Shown here piece by piece: positions 1 through 11,889 of a stretch of 64,000 nt of DNA. The notes under the pieces are model-generated. The model saw only the letters and a program-made list of their open reading frames with translations, was not told the origin of the DNA and searched no databases. Within the stretch, counting starts at the first letter, position 1. Every line of letters begins with the position of its first letter. Source of the DNA: Ariolimax columbianus (taxonomy: Eukaryota > Mollusca > Gastropoda > Stylommatophora > Arionidae); the NCBI GenBank assembly GCA_036924085.1, contig JAVGWX010000004.1, positions 11,411,916 through 11,475,915 of the forward strand, read 5' to 3'. The position numbers were made by a program, and so were the translations under genes.

Positions 1-165
1 TGACCTCGTTTTGTCAGCTATTGGAGCATCTATTATACCTATTCAGCACGTCTTGCTTTGAGCAAGTATTTCTTCTGATATTTTTCAGTTTACTTTTCAG
101 ATTGTGGTATAAATAAAAACGAGGAAAATGCAGAAAATGTAGTTCCTGGTATTATGTTCTGTTCA

Positions 166-167
<2 letters not shown>

Positions 168-240
<73 letters not shown>

Positions 241-250
241 CCTCTCTCTC
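168..250. repeat. (CT)n microsatellite
   Basis: This is an almost pure CT dinucleotide run of about 80 bp with a few C-C interruptions at its right end. On the minus strand it reads as an Arg-Glu alternation, which explains the short open frame here. It is not coding. Confidence 0.95.
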
Positions 251-272
251 CCCCCATGTCCACTGCCCCCAT

Positions 273-960
273 CTTTTAAACACCAGCTTAAGGGCTCCAT
301 TCGCTCTTTCCCCACACAGGATTTCTTTTATGAAAGCTTCGGATTAAGTACAGCTTACGAGCCAATGGCTTTTAAAAATTCAGGTCTTAGCCACTTCAAT
401 GTGTTTTTTGTTATGTTTGATGGACTTGTTCTAGTTTATTGTCTTAATACCAACAATGCAGACAGACATGCTTCGGTTTTTATAAGTGAATCTAGCACAA
501 TCAACAAATAAGCAAAAGGTTAATTTACCCCGTTTAAGAACATTTAGTTCAACAAGAGAAAGCTACACATTGTCATGAATAGCTAGGGAAAATTAAATTG
601 CGAAAATAGGATACTTCAGTATTACCACACGATCACTTCAAACGACTTATTCGGTTTCCATTTTTCGTGGCTTCTGGTTCGTTGTCAATTCTTAGAAATT
701 GTGTTCTCTTCCTTCATGGAATTAGGTTACTTGTCATTTCGACATGTCGTACTGTGGTGATGGATCTGGTATGGATGGTGAAGTTTATGTTTGAACAAAC
801 CAACTTCATTGTAGTTTTGCGCAACCTTATCCCTCTACTCTCTAATTCATTGCATTATTTGTGACCTTTTTATCTGTTGTACTATTCTACTATTTATGTC
901 AATCAAAGGCTGCACTTTGTTTCTAAACTTGTCTTGTATTATTTTTGATGTTATTGCTAG
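273..960. other. unannotated AT-rich stretch
   Basis: I see no recognisable gene, transposon domain or tandem repeat here. The open frame at 667-864 is short and has no familiar motif, so I do not call it a gene. Confidence 0.6.
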
Positions 961-1170
961 AGGATGCGTGGGCTAGTGGGTGACACGGCTCACAATAGGA
1001 AGGTGATGGGTTTGCTCCCCAATCACATCACCAGCCGTTACCCTGGGAAGCAAACCATTAGTAAATGCAGGAGGAAGCAGAACATTACATAAGATACATG
1101 CCAAAGTCGGATGCACTGAGTCGATAGGCGCAAAATAAAAACATAACCAACGCTTTGAGAGGGTTAAGTA
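961..1170 (+). mobile_element. tRNA-derived SINE (same family as the copy at 23.5 kb)
   Basis: The 5' part resembles a tRNA-like Pol III promoter: an A-box-like GGGCTAGTGGGTGA near 970 and a degraded B-box-like ATGGGTTTGCTCCC near 1006. The body then matches the minus-strand element at 23.5-23.76 kb almost block by block: AAATGCAGGAGGAAGCAGA, then TCGGATGCACTGAGTCGA, then GGCGCAAAATAAAAACA. The copy is mutated and its tail is poor, so it looks old and inactive. Confidence 0.8.
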
Positions 1171-2430
1171 ATTAAGCATAAGTGAGATACGTCTGCTACA
1201 ACAATTAATTGGGATGAGTGGGTCTGCTACAGGATATTGAAGCGGAAGCTCAGACTGTTATTATATATTCTAAAGCCAATCTGGCATTTCCTGTGCGCGA
1301 GAATTTCAATGTTTGACGGTCGACAAATTGGGTAGTTCCTGCTAATTAGTTGACTAGAATTATTTGCTGTTTAGTTCTTTTGTTGACAATTATCAATTTG
1401 AGTTTGCCATGTTTGTCTGATATTCCAGGGTATGTGTGATTATGTTGGTGTGATAGTTCGTGTCCATCTAGTTTCATTTTGATTTTAATAAAGACCATAT
1501 CAGAGAATAGTCAGTTTTCCTTACAGATTGCCTGTCATAATAAAGTATAAACACAGTGACTTAGACAGCTTGCATTGCCAACTCTTCTGGATTTACCCAA
1601 TGCAGTAACTCATGGTGCCTCCCCCCCCCCTCCCGACTTCCCCCACGAACTTCCTGCGAGGCTTCCTGTATTTGACCATACAGAATCCTCAGTAATATTT
1701 GTAAATTTTTAACCTTTATTTACAAAGTATATATATAATAACATATTTCGAGGTAAAAGCTTTTAAGAACTACATAAAAATATGTAATTAAAAAAGATAT
1801 ATATTAACATTAGGCATCCAATTTTACAGTAACGTGAGATAGCTTTCTGTAATAGGTTTGCATAATTAATAACTGACCAAAACATAAAACTTACATGAAA
1901 TCAAAACTTTTCTCTCCGAACCTACAAAGCTGCAAACTTGTCAATCACTTAATCTAAACGAACACATTTCGTCCAATCACTTTCACCTGATATTATCGCA
2001 AAGTCAGAAAACCTTGAATGTCCTATCGTAGATCACAAATCGTGCTTTATGTTTGCAAACAGAACGCGTGAAATAATGGAAGGCTTAATGATAGGATTTG
2101 AAGAGATTCTAATACAGACCAAATTTTGGTTTCTTCAAGATCAATCTTTGGTGCTTTCAAGTAAGGCTTCTTAGCATTTGTATTTCTATTAAAAGCTCAC
2201 ACTCGTATAACAACATAGAAAGTAATTAATTTCGGAATGTACACACGTAACTCTTCATCAGTGTCAGATATATACGACTCTTTGCTCGAACCCTCAAACA
2301 TGGCTGCTACTTTGTTGATGACTCTTGATCTAATCTTGGCCTCTTCCTGAATATGCAGCCATTTGAAGCGCTTCAGCTGCTGCAAATAAGCAAATGCAGC
2401 AACTCACTCCAGCTATTATTCCCTACATTG
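1171..2430. other. unannotated AT-rich stretch with a C-run
   Basis: I find no recognisable gene. A poly-C tract lies near 1621-1635. The minus-strand open frame at 2197-2385 has no motif I recognise. Confidence 0.55.
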
Positions 2431-2439
2431 TACACAGTA

Positions 2440-4095
2440 CAGTTTGGGAGCTGATAGCAAATAACGACTTATAGAAACAGCAATGAATGAGCTGACATCA
2501 GTTAGCGACTCATAGAAACAGCTGTCAATGAGCTGACAGCAGTTAGCGACTCATAGAAACATCGATGAATGATCTGACAGCAGTTAGCGACTCATAGAAA
2601 CTGAAGTGAATGAGCTGACAATAATTAGCGACTCAAATAAACAGCAGTGAATGAGCTGACAGCAGTTAGCGACTAATAGAAACAGCAGGTACTGAGCTGA
2701 CAGCAGTTAGCGACTCATTGAAACAGCAGCTAGCGACTAATAGAAACAGCAGTGAATGAGCTGACATCAGTTAGCGACTCATAGAAACTGCAGTGAATGA
2801 GCTGACAGCAGTTAGCGACTCATACATAGAAACAGCAATGAATGAGCTGACAGCACTTAGCGACTCATAGAAACTGAAGTGAATGAACTGATAGCAGTTA
2901 GCGACTCATAGAAACAGCAGTGAATGAGCTGACAGTAGTTAGCGACTCATAGAAACTGTAGTGAATGAGCTGACAGTAGTTAGCGACTCATAGAAACTGT
3001 AGTGAATGAGCTGACATGAGTTAGCGACTCAGAGAAACAGCAGTTAGCGACTCATATAAACAGCAGTGAATGAGCTGACAGCAGTTAGCGACTCATTGAA
3101 ACAGCAGTTAGCGACTAATAGAAACTGTAGTGAATGAGCTGACAGCAGTTAGTGACTCATAGAAACAGCAGTTAGCGACTAATAGAAACTGCAGTGAGTG
3201 AGCTGACAGTAGTTAGCGACTCATAGAATCAGCAGTGAATGAGCTGACAGCAGTTAACGACTCATTGAAACAGCAGTGAATGAGCTGACAGCAGTTAGCG
3301 ACTAATAGAAACAGCAATGAATGAGCTGACAGCAGTTAGCGACTCATAGAAACAGAAGTGAATGAGCTTACAGCAGTTAGCGACTGATAGGAACAGCAGT
3401 GAATGAGCTTACAGCAGTTAGACACTCATAGGAACAGCAGTGAATGAGCTTACAGCAGTTAGCGACTCATAGGAACAGCAGTTAGCGACTAATAGAAACA
3501 GCAGTGAATGAGCTGACAGCCGTTAGCGACATAGAAACAACAGGTAATGAGCTGACAGCAGTTAGCGATTCATAGAAACAGCAGTGAATGAGCTGACAGC
3601 AGTTAGCGACTCATAGAAGCTATAATGAATGAGCGGACAGCAGTTAGCGACTCATAGAAACAGCAGTGAATGAGCTGACAGCAATTAGCGACTCATAGAA
3701 ACAGCAGTGAATGAGCTGACAGCAGTTAGCGACTCATAGAAGCTATAATGAATGGGCGGACAGCAGTTAGCGACTCATATAAACATCAGTGAATGAGCTG
3801 ACAGTAGTTAGCGACTCATAGAAACAGCAGTGAATGAGCTGACAGCAGTTAGCGACTCATAGAAGCTATAATGAATGAGCGGACAGCAGTTAGCGACTCA
3901 TAGAAACTGTAGTGAATGAGCTGACAGGAGTTAGCGACTCATAGAAACAGCAGTTAGCGACTAATAGAAACAGCAGTGAATGAGCTGACAGCAGTTAACG
4001 ACTCATAGAAACAGCAGTGAATAAGCTGACAGCAATTAGCGACTCATGGAAACAGCAGTGAATGAGCTAACAGCAGTTAGCGACTCATATCAGAC
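2440..4095 (+). repeat. 41-bp minisatellite, about 40 units
   Basis: The unit is about 41 bp and contains ATGAGCTGACAGCAG, TTAGCGACTCATAGAAA and CAGCAGTGA. Units vary by substitution and by partial deletions that leave short CAGCAGTTAGCGACT sub-repeats. The right end runs without a break into the SINE at 4085-4372. The unit resembles that SINE family's 5' head (compare ATGAGCTGCAGTGGTCAGCG and ACCCATAGCTGACTGC at 26.48 kb), so the array probably expanded from the SINE head. Confidence 0.9.
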
Positions 4096-4372
4096 TGCTT
4101 TCATCAACGTCAGTGAACCATAACTGACAAAAACTTTATTTCGTCTCTACGTGGCGGTCTTGGAAACAGGCTGTACTAGACATTAGAGTAGGCTGGCCAA
4201 GGGATAGGGATCGCAATGGGAAGGTCAACCTAGTGCTAAAAAAAAAAAGGCAGCTGAAATCGGATATGTCAGGTCGAAGGGCGCAGATATTGCAGCCTCG
4301 CTGTAAACTACGACACAACGTCACACCGTCCTATTCTGGACGAACGCCGAAGAAGAAGAAAATAAGTTAACA
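4085..4372 (+). mobile_element. SINE with (GAA)n tail, non-tRNA-like head
   Basis: After the head (GTCAGTGAACCATAACTGAC near 4110) comes a body shared with copies at 11.6, 26.5, 40.2, 43.3 and 51.5 kb: GGCTGGCCAAGGGATAGGGA, then GCTGAAATCGGATATGTCAG, then GCAGCCTCGCTGTAAACTAC, then ACGACACAACG. It ends in a GAAGAAGAAG tail. The last units of the neighbouring 41-bp array merge into this head. Confidence 0.8.
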
Positions 4373-4439
4373 AAACGAAATGTAAAAATAAAGTACAGTT
4401 GTGAATAGTAAAAGAATTCAATTGGTGAGGGAGACAACA

Positions 4440-5545
4440 ATTGTTAAAGTACCGTTTTAAATGGGAAACTCACAACACAGCGATCCGTGGTTAGTTATAG
4501 AAGCGCTAAGAATAACGCTTGGAAATAATATATAGAGACTGGAAAATCGAATGAAACATAAACAATATTTGGACATATAAAACAAATTCTATAAATTGAA
4601 TAGAGCAGCAAAAATTGACTTTGAAAAAAAACAACAACTTGCTAAATAGATCAAGACAGATAGCAAGAGCTGTTTTCCTTATGTTCGACATAAAAATATA
4701 TCGAAAGACACAGTTGGCCCACTTAAAGATAGTACAAGAAAAATAATAAGTGAGAGCGGATGCTGCTAATCAATTCAATCAGTACTTTGGCACAGTCTAG
4801 ACAAAAGAAGACTGCTCCAGGATCACAGAGCCATTCAATATTTTCCAATGGGACAGGCACACAGCAGGATTAATATCATTCTGCGTTACCGAGAAATGGT
4901 TTTACAAAAATTGGATAGGTTGCAGGTGGATAAATGTCCTGTTCAAGACGGTATTCATCCAAAATTACTGTTTGAACTTCGAGACCAGTTAGCAAAACCA
5001 TTAGCGATATTTTATTCTCACACTCTTGAGAAGGGGATTGTACCAAGGGATTGGAAAGATGCAGGTGTGATCTCCCTTGTTCAAAAAGTGCAAAAAATCA
5101 GATCCAGCCAATCATAGACCAGTGAGTTTGACGAGCATATTCTGCAAAATTTTAGAGTCCATTATCAAGGACAACATAATACTGCACTTGGACAAGTTTA
5201 ATTTAATAAAAAATAGTCAGTATGGGTTTACTAAAGGAAGATCGTATTTAACCAATCTATTAGAATTCATGGAGGAGGTTACCAAAATGTTAGACAGTGG
5301 AGAGCCGGTCGATGTTATCTATCTGAATTTTACAAAGGCCTTTGATAGAGAACCCAAACAACGATTGTTTCGAAAGTTGAAATCACATGGAATAGGGGGT
5401 GAAGTTGTCAATTAGATAGAAAATTGGTTGACGGGCAGAAGGCAAAGAGTGGGCATAAATAGGGAGTACTCTGACTGGTGTGATGTAATAAGTGGTGGGC
5501 CTAAGGGATCGGTTTTGGGACCGATTTTGTTCTGAATATAAATAT
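4440..5545 (+). pseudogene. CR1-like LINE, reverse transcriptase 5' part (broken)
   Basis: This is the N-terminal and finger/palm part of a non-LTR reverse transcriptase, which copies its RNA into DNA at a nicked target. Translated pieces in order are a DGIHPKLLFELRDQLAKPLA segment, then KDAGVISLVQK, then NHRPVSLTSIFCKILESII, then QYGFTKGRSYLTNLLEF, then a TKAFDREPKQRLFRKLKSHG segment, then ENWLTGRR and GSVLGPILF. A frameshift lies near 5090 and an in-frame stop near 5413. The RT stops at about 5540, where another LINE has inserted, and resumes at about 6850. Clade assignment to CR1 in the Jockey superfamily rests on these motifs and on the C-terminal block; no database search was run. The start upstream of 4700 is eroded. 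Confidence 0.9.
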
Positions 5546-5559
5546 ATATATATGTGTAC

Positions 5560-6735
5560 TCGCCCCGACTTTGTTCAGCATGATGTTCGCGGCCACGATG
5601 ACAGACGCCTTCAGATCATTGGAGCTTGGAATATCCATAAAGTACCGCACAGATGGCAAATTACTCAATTCCAGAAGAATGAAGGCCAAAACCAAAGTGG
5701 CTGGCGACATAATCAGGGAACTTGTATTTGCTGACGAATGCGCTCTAATGAGCAACTCAGAACTGAACATGCAGGTTTGAATGGACCAGTTCTCTGCCGC
5801 ATGCAAAAATTTTGGCCTGACCATAAATGCCAAAAAAACAGAGGTCATGTACCAACCAGCACCAGGCATGCCGTACACAAAACCAGAGACTACAGTCAGC
5901 GGGCAGACGTTGAATGCCGTAGACAAATTCACATATCTGGGCAGCACGCGTCGAGATCTGTCAGCCTAGACGATGAGGTGGCAAGCAGAATAGCAAAGGC
6001 CAGCACAGCCTTTGGTAGAATGCGCTCGATGGTCTGGGCACGTCGTGGCATCAGCGTCAAGACCAAACTCAAAGTCTACCGTGCAACCATCATTCCAACC
6101 CTACTATACGCTTGCGAAAGCTGGACTGTATACTCTGGACATGCAAGGAGGTTAAACCACTTCCACACAGGTTGCCTGAGGCAAATATTCCACATCCGAT
6201 GGCAAGATCGTGTCCCTGACATCGAGGTTCTCTCGACGGCTAACATGCCCAGCATCCATGCACTGCTAGAAAAAGCACGACTAGGATGGGCCGGATACCT
6301 CGTCCGTATGTCAGACGAGCGGCTCTCAAAGAAGCTTCTCTACGGCGAGCTGAGAGAGGGATGGCGCGAGAAAGGGCGCCCAAAGAAACGTTTTTAAGAC
6401 CGTCTGAAGGATCACTAAAAAGTTGCCAGATAGACATCGACACCTGGGAATGTCTTGCGCAAAACAGATCTGACTGGAGAAGCGCAGTCAAATCGGGTGT
6501 AGCTGCCGGTGAAGACGACCGTATTGTGAAAGCCCAGAGCAGACGCGAGACGCGGAAATCCCGAGCAGCGGGAACACCATCCCCTTCTACAAACCTCGTG
6601 TGCTCGATATGTAGCAGATGTTTTCGTGCTCGCATTGGCCTGTTCAGCCACATGCCCCACCCAACAGGGAAATCTGTGACAAGGATGATGTTGGCGGTCC
6701 TCATCGACAACGATGGACAGCTATTATTATTATTA
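5560..6735 (+). pseudogene. nested LINE, RT palm to C-terminal zinc finger (broken)
   Basis: This is a 5'-truncated non-LTR retrotransposon inserted in the CR1 RT. In order it shows FSMMFAATMTDAF, KAKTKVAGDIIRELVFADE (the catalytic box reads FADE where FADD is usual), KKTEVMYQPAPGMPYTKPET, DKFTYLGST, AFGRMRSMVWARRG, TKLKVYRATIIPTLLYACES, LNHFHTGCLRQIFHIRWQD and [20 protein letters not shown]. It ends with a C2H2-like [17 protein letters not shown] segment near 6605-6650. Several frameshifts and stops (near 5778 and 5968) make it inactive. It closes with a short TTATTATTATTA tail that passes into (TA)n. The piece at 37.44-37.65 kb is from the same family. Confidence 0.9.
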
Positions 6736-6846
<111 letters not shown>

Positions 6847-6849
6847 AAC

Positions 6850-7768
6850 ACACACATATCAATGATTTGGACATTGATATTAGATCCAAGATTGCAAAGT
6901 TTGCGGATGACACAAAATTATGCGGCCGGGTCTCTTCTCCGGAAGAGGTGGATCTATTGAGATCGGATTTAGATATGATTCAAACATGGTCTGAGCTGGC
7001 AGATGGAGTTTAATGTAGAAAAATGTACAGTCATCCACATGGGAAGATCCAATAATGAATATAATTACAGGATGGGAGAGAACACTATTAGGACACTAAA
7101 AAAGGAAAGAGACCTAGGAGTTATAATAGATCATACAGGAAAGGTGCAGGAGTAAGTCCAGGAGGTAGTGAAAAAGGATAATGCCATGTTAGGTTTGATA
7201 AAAAGAAACATTTCACATAAGAGCAAGGTAGTAATAGTCAAGTTATATAAATCATTAGTGAGACCTAAATTGTAGTATTGTGTTCAGGTGTGGAGTCCAT
7301 ATAATAGAGTGGATATAAACATGCTGGGAAGGGGACAAAGAAGAGCTAAACAAATTATCGCGGGGTTTCAGAATTATAGTTATGAGGAAAGACTGAAAAA
7401 TACTGGTCTTCAATGTCTCGAACAAAGAAGAATTCGAGGTCACTTAATATAAGTGTAAAAATTAATAAATGGAAAAGATAGATTAGACAATACCAAGTTT
7501 TTCAAAGTACGACCAACTACAAGAACAAGAGGGCACAGTTACACATTGTTTAAAGACAGGTTCAGATTAGATATTTAGAAGTTTTCTTTTAGTCAGAGAG
7601 TGGTGAATTCTTGGAATGCATTGCCACAGGATGTAATGGAAGCAGAATCAGTTAATGCATTCAACAGATTGGATGCTGACAGTCTTTTCGGTATCCGCGG
7701 AGAAATAAACTGGTTGTACGCAGACTCTGTAGAGCCTTCTAAACCAGTATAATGAAGTTAAGTTAAGC
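6850..7768 (+). pseudogene. CR1-like LINE, RT active-site box to 3' end
   Basis: This is the continuation of the CR1 copy that starts near 4440. It reads [10 protein letters not shown] with the YADD-type catalytic aspartates intact near 6895, then a [10 protein letters not shown] segment, [25 protein letters not shown], and a degraded RERDLGV-type block. The C-terminal block resembles the CR1 ending with GHSYTLFKDRFR and a WNALPQDVMEAESVNAF segment. Internal stops are present. The element ends AACCAGTATAATGAAGTTAA followed by GTTAAG, a (TTAAG)n-type tail that recurs in all CR1 stubs in the window. Confidence 0.9.
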
Positions 7769-7789
7769 AACTAAACTACCGGGGACTTT

Positions 7790-9650
7790 GTGTATGACAA
7801 AAACAAGGATAGAAATGAAGAATGATAACATATATTTATTGTGATACCTTTTTCATAGGAATTGTACAACACCTTACAGGAAGCACTAGAACAAGCAGAA
7901 ATAAGAGACATTTTGATTATCACTGGCGATTTGACGCGGAAGTTGGCAAGGATAGTACCTCATGTCATCAATGATAAAGAGGACAACATATTAACAGAAA
8001 ATAAAGATATTTCGAAAAGATAAAAGGAATACTGCGAAACAATGTACGAAGACACCTCGAAGCACCCAGTTACAATAATTTCGAACGAAGAGAGGACCTG
8101 AACTCTTATTGGACGAAGTACGCTCCGCAATCAAAAGCCTAAAAATAAGGATAGTCACCGGGGTGTGATGACATCCCAGCGGAACTAATACAGACAGGAG
8201 GGGAGGCTAGTGCTCTCATTTATCACGTAATGAGCATTAGAATCTGGCACATCACACAGTGGACACAGGCTTGGAGGAGATTAATCTATATTCCTCTCCT
8301 AAAGAAAGGCAACCTAAAGCTGTGCACAAATTACTGCACTAATGTTACCCTTGCAAGCTGCTCTTGCGGATTATATTGAAAAGGATTTGAATGCGAAATC
8401 CATGAATTCCAAGCAGTCTTAAGAAAAGACAGAGGAACCAGAGACCACATATTTAATATGAGGAACATCTATGAAAAATGTAGAGAGTATAACGTAGATC
8501 TGTACACATGCATCATCCATTATACCAAGGCATTGAATTGCATTAAACATAAGAAAGTGTGGAAAATCATGATAGAGTTGGAGTTACCAGTACATCTAAT
8601 CCATCTGATCGAATCTTTACACCTGAACAACACGCTGCTCTCAGAGTATCTGGTGAATCATCAGATTCGTTTGAAGTACAAATTGGAGTAAAGAAGGGAT
8701 GTATGCTCTCCCCATACATATTTAACATTTATGCATAATGTAGAATGAGGAACGTTAGAGTGGATGAGAATATGGAAAGTTACATCTCCTTTACAATCGG
8801 CGGATACAAGGTCCCAGAGCTAAGATACGCAGACAATACTGTAATAATATCAAACAGTGCAGGGGGGTTAGAGCAGCTACTTGCAGCCGTACGCAGATGC
8901 AGCGAAAATAAAAACGTCTTTATAAACATAAGCAAAACAATGATAATGACCACCGACAAAACAAGAAGTCAACATACATTCTAGTTCGGGAGTGTGGAAA
9001 TTGAACAGGTCACGAACTTCGATTATCTGCGCTTAAAAATTTACAACAATGGTGATTACTCTAAGAAAATCAGAAGAAGATTGATAATGGCATTGCAAAG
9101 GCTACACAACCCGAGGAAAGGATGGCAACATACCAGCAATACAACAACAGTGATAGCTACCAAAACATTCAGAAGGAGAATCAAGTCCTTCGAGTCAAAA
9201 TGTTATGGGAAGGTCCTCAAAATACAAAGTACCGAAAAAAGAAGAATGCAGACATTTGATAAGAGTAAGACATAGAAGAGAACTGGTTCGTAAATTTCAT
9301 CATGAACAGAAAATTGAAATACTTTGGTCCCATCAAAAGACATAACGGTATGGAGAGAACGGTAATGGAAGGTATGGTGCCGGGAAGCGAGGCAGAGGCA
9401 GACCAAGAAGGCGATGACACCAAGATGTCAAGGAATGCTTGGGCGTGACTCTGGAGCAGGCTGGTACCAAGATGTCAAGGAATGCTTGGGCATGACTCTG
9501 GTGCAGGCTAGAGATTTGGTAAGAGAACAGAGTTTTTCTCAGACGGGTTGTGATGGGAGTGACGTTCTGCAAAGGACATGCTACATGATGATGAATTTTC
9601 CCATGTGCACAAAACATAATACCACAAAACATAATACCACAAAATAAGAT
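7790..9650 (+). pseudogene. LINE fragment: endonuclease end, RT and C-terminal part (broken)
   Basis: This is a second LINE family. It begins with the end of an apurinic-type endonuclease (ILIITGDLTRK near 7910, where GDFNAK is usual). RT pieces follow: CDDIPAELIQTGGEA near 8165, DVCSPHTYLTFMHN near 8700, and PELRYADNTVIISNSAGGLE near 8815. In that catalytic box the second aspartate is replaced by Asn (YADN). The thumb includes VTNFDYLRLKIYNNGDYSKK and IRRRLIMALQRL. The C-terminal part is reduced to LKYFGPIKRHNGMERT. Many stops and frameshifts. Near 9423-9512 a block of about 48 bp is tandemly duplicated (AAGATGTCAAGGAATGCTTG twice). It is inactive. Clade not assigned. Confidence 0.85.
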
Positions 9651-9659
9651 AGCTTAGTC

Positions 9660-10435
9660 ATGGGAATGCAACACGACCAAAATCAATTAAGCACCAATAC
9701 CATTAGAAGATGTGAATACAGCGGACGAATAGACAACGTGACAGATGCCTATACAGAATAAATACTACAACTGAATTTTCAGAAACGAACACACCTGGCG
9801 CGGGAATGGGAAGATCAATTCTCAACGTCCTGGACGGGGAAACGTCTATTAAAGCAATCACCATAATACAGGTTTAACTACATGTGCCAGTATCGTTGAC
9901 GTCTGTTTTAATGCACACGATTTATATTGACACTCACAAATAATGTTTCAAAGTATTTTCAAAGGGAAAGTTTCTCATTTGTGATTCATATGAAATCAGA
10001 CTCTGAGAACTTATCTGTGCGCAGAATCACTACTGCAACACATATTTACGATTCCCAGATTCATTAACATAATTAGAGAAAATTAACATCACGACCAAAA
10101 TACGTCACCGCATGTGACTTTGTTGCACGTCCATCTAACGATTACAAAGATAAATCCAGCCATGTGAATAATCCGTGATACTGTGAACAAAATCTATAGT
10201 CTATAGATATAAACTATATACATAAACATTGAAAGGAACAGGATACGCATGCCCGCATATCAGCTATTGAATTTTCTACTTCTTCCTTGTTCACATTCAA
10301 ACATCTACATCGGCGACTCTTAACAAAAGCAGCAGTTATTGATTCTAGATTTATTATTAAACAGTCTGAAATTCTTCACTTTTTGCACACACAAAACTCA
10401 CATTTTGGTTTATATTTGTGTTCAGGGAAAGGTAA
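9660..10435. other. unannotated stretch
   Basis: I see no coding motif, tandem repeat or SINE body that I can support here. Confidence 0.5.
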
Positions 10436-10439
10436 AGTT

Positions 10440-10545
10440 TAGTTTGACATAAGACCAGTATCAGACATGTACACGACCTGTACCAGACGTTTATTGACGT
10501 TTCGGCAAAAATATACCTTTATCAGACAGAAACAGCACAGATCAG
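10440..10545 (-). other. possible transposon end next to the 33-bp array
   Basis: The minus strand reads CTGATAAAGGTATATTTTTG followed by CCGAAACGTC. This kind of motif is familiar near the ends of several invertebrate retroelements, including Penelope-like ones. No protein domain is visible, so the assignment is tentative. Confidence 0.25.
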
Positions 10546-10957
10546 AGCAGTCAACCAACTCATTGATACACAAGTGAGAGCAGTCAACCAACTCATTGAT
10601 ACACAAGTGAGAGCAGTCAACCAACTCATTGATACACAAGTGAGAGCAGTCAACCAACTCATTGATACACAAGTGAGAGCAGTCAACCAACTCATTGATA
10701 CACAAGTGAGAGCAGTCAACCAACTCATTGATACACAAGTGAGAGCAGTCAACCAACTCATTGATACACAAGTGAGAGCAGTCAACCAACTCATTGATAC
10801 ACAAGTGAGAGCAGTCAACCAACTCATTGATACACAAGTGAGAGCAGTCAACCAACTCATTGATACACAAGTGAGAGCAGTCAACCAACTCATTGATACA
10901 CAAGTGAGAGCAGTCAACCAACTCATTGATACACAAATGAGAGCAGTCAACCAACTA
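10545..10957. repeat. 33-bp minisatellite, about 12.5 near-identical units
   Basis: The unit is GAGAGCAGTCAACCAACTCA followed by TTGATACACAAGT. Units are practically identical except the last (AAATGAG), which indicates recent expansion or homogenisation. Because 33 is a multiple of 3, frames stay open on both strands with an 11-residue repeat (RAVNQLIDTQV on +). I do not treat these as proteins. Confidence 0.97.
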
Positions 10958-10974
10958 TACGAATAAGGTTTAGT

Positions 10975-11565
10975 CGAAACACCAGTATATGTCTAATCGT
11001 AAAGCCTTCTCTCATGTAGAACCGAATGTTAACCTTGCTTATATCTTCTCATTTACTGCGACATGTATGGAGTTGTACTGCAATCCCGTACAAATTATAT
11101 GATTATGCAGTAGTTTAAATTGAAAGTCATTCAGATTAAAAACTATTTCTGGCCTTTCACTTTGTTCTATGGAATACTTCTTTGTTGTTTGTTTAAATAA
11201 CAACAACCATTTAAAAAAAAAGAAAAACAAATTGACGATGTTTTTCCGATACAAAAGAAAGGGGAAAAATGTATTTCTTGCTTTCAATGTATTTAGTAGC
11301 AACAACAAATATGCATGTGTTTGTTGTTTATTTGTTCAATCATCGGATGGATATTACAGAAACATAACTAGTGGGTTGAAAACCGGTCACTCTGAAGTTA
11401 CGCCATTTAAACAGATCAAATGAAACAGGATGACATTGTTTACATTTCATCAAATTCAAGACCAGATTTAGATGTATTTTTCTGTATCATGCTACATCGA
11501 CTATGAAAATTGTAAACGTGATAAAAATATGGAAGTCCTTGGAGGGAAATTAACATTGGGCAGCT
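10975..11565. other. unannotated AT-rich stretch
   Basis: No gene or repeat is recognised. The small open frames at 11169-11423 and 11472-11753 have no known motif, and the latter overlaps a SINE. Confidence 0.5.
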
Positions 11566-11569
11566 GTGA

Positions 11570-11835
11570 ATCAGTTGGCATAGGCCAGCGACTCATAGCT
11601 GGCTACCTGCATCAGTGTCAGCGAATAACATATGACCAAGACCTTAATCCACCGCCAAACGTAGGCCGTGGAAACACACAACACTGGTGTAGTTTGGCTA
11701 AGAGAGTAGGAATCGCAGTGGGAATTCAAACCTGTACCCAAAAAGTCAGTTGAAATCGTAGATTCGCTGTAACAAAATGTCACAACGTATTTTTCAGAAG
11801 CAGCGACGAAGAGAACGAAATACAAATTGAATAAT
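11570..11835 (+). mobile_element. SINE, non-tRNA-like head family
   Basis: The head reads GGCCAGCGACTCATAGCTGG and a second AGCGAATAACATATGACC copy. The body contains AGTTTGGCTAAGAGAGTAGG, CAGTTGAAATCGTAGATTCG and TGTAACAAAATGTCACAACG, matching the copies at 4.1, 26.5 and 40.2 kb. The tail is degraded (GCGACGAAGAGAACG). Confidence 0.75.
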
Positions 11836-11889
11836 TGTCTATGTAGCAGAACGAAGACTCTGACATTGATATCATATAACTGCAATAGA

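Noticed and set aside
10439..10966. 171-codon and 130-codon frames with an 11-residue repeat
   Set aside because: 33-bp tandem array open in frames on both strands; no non-repetitive coding part with a known domain.
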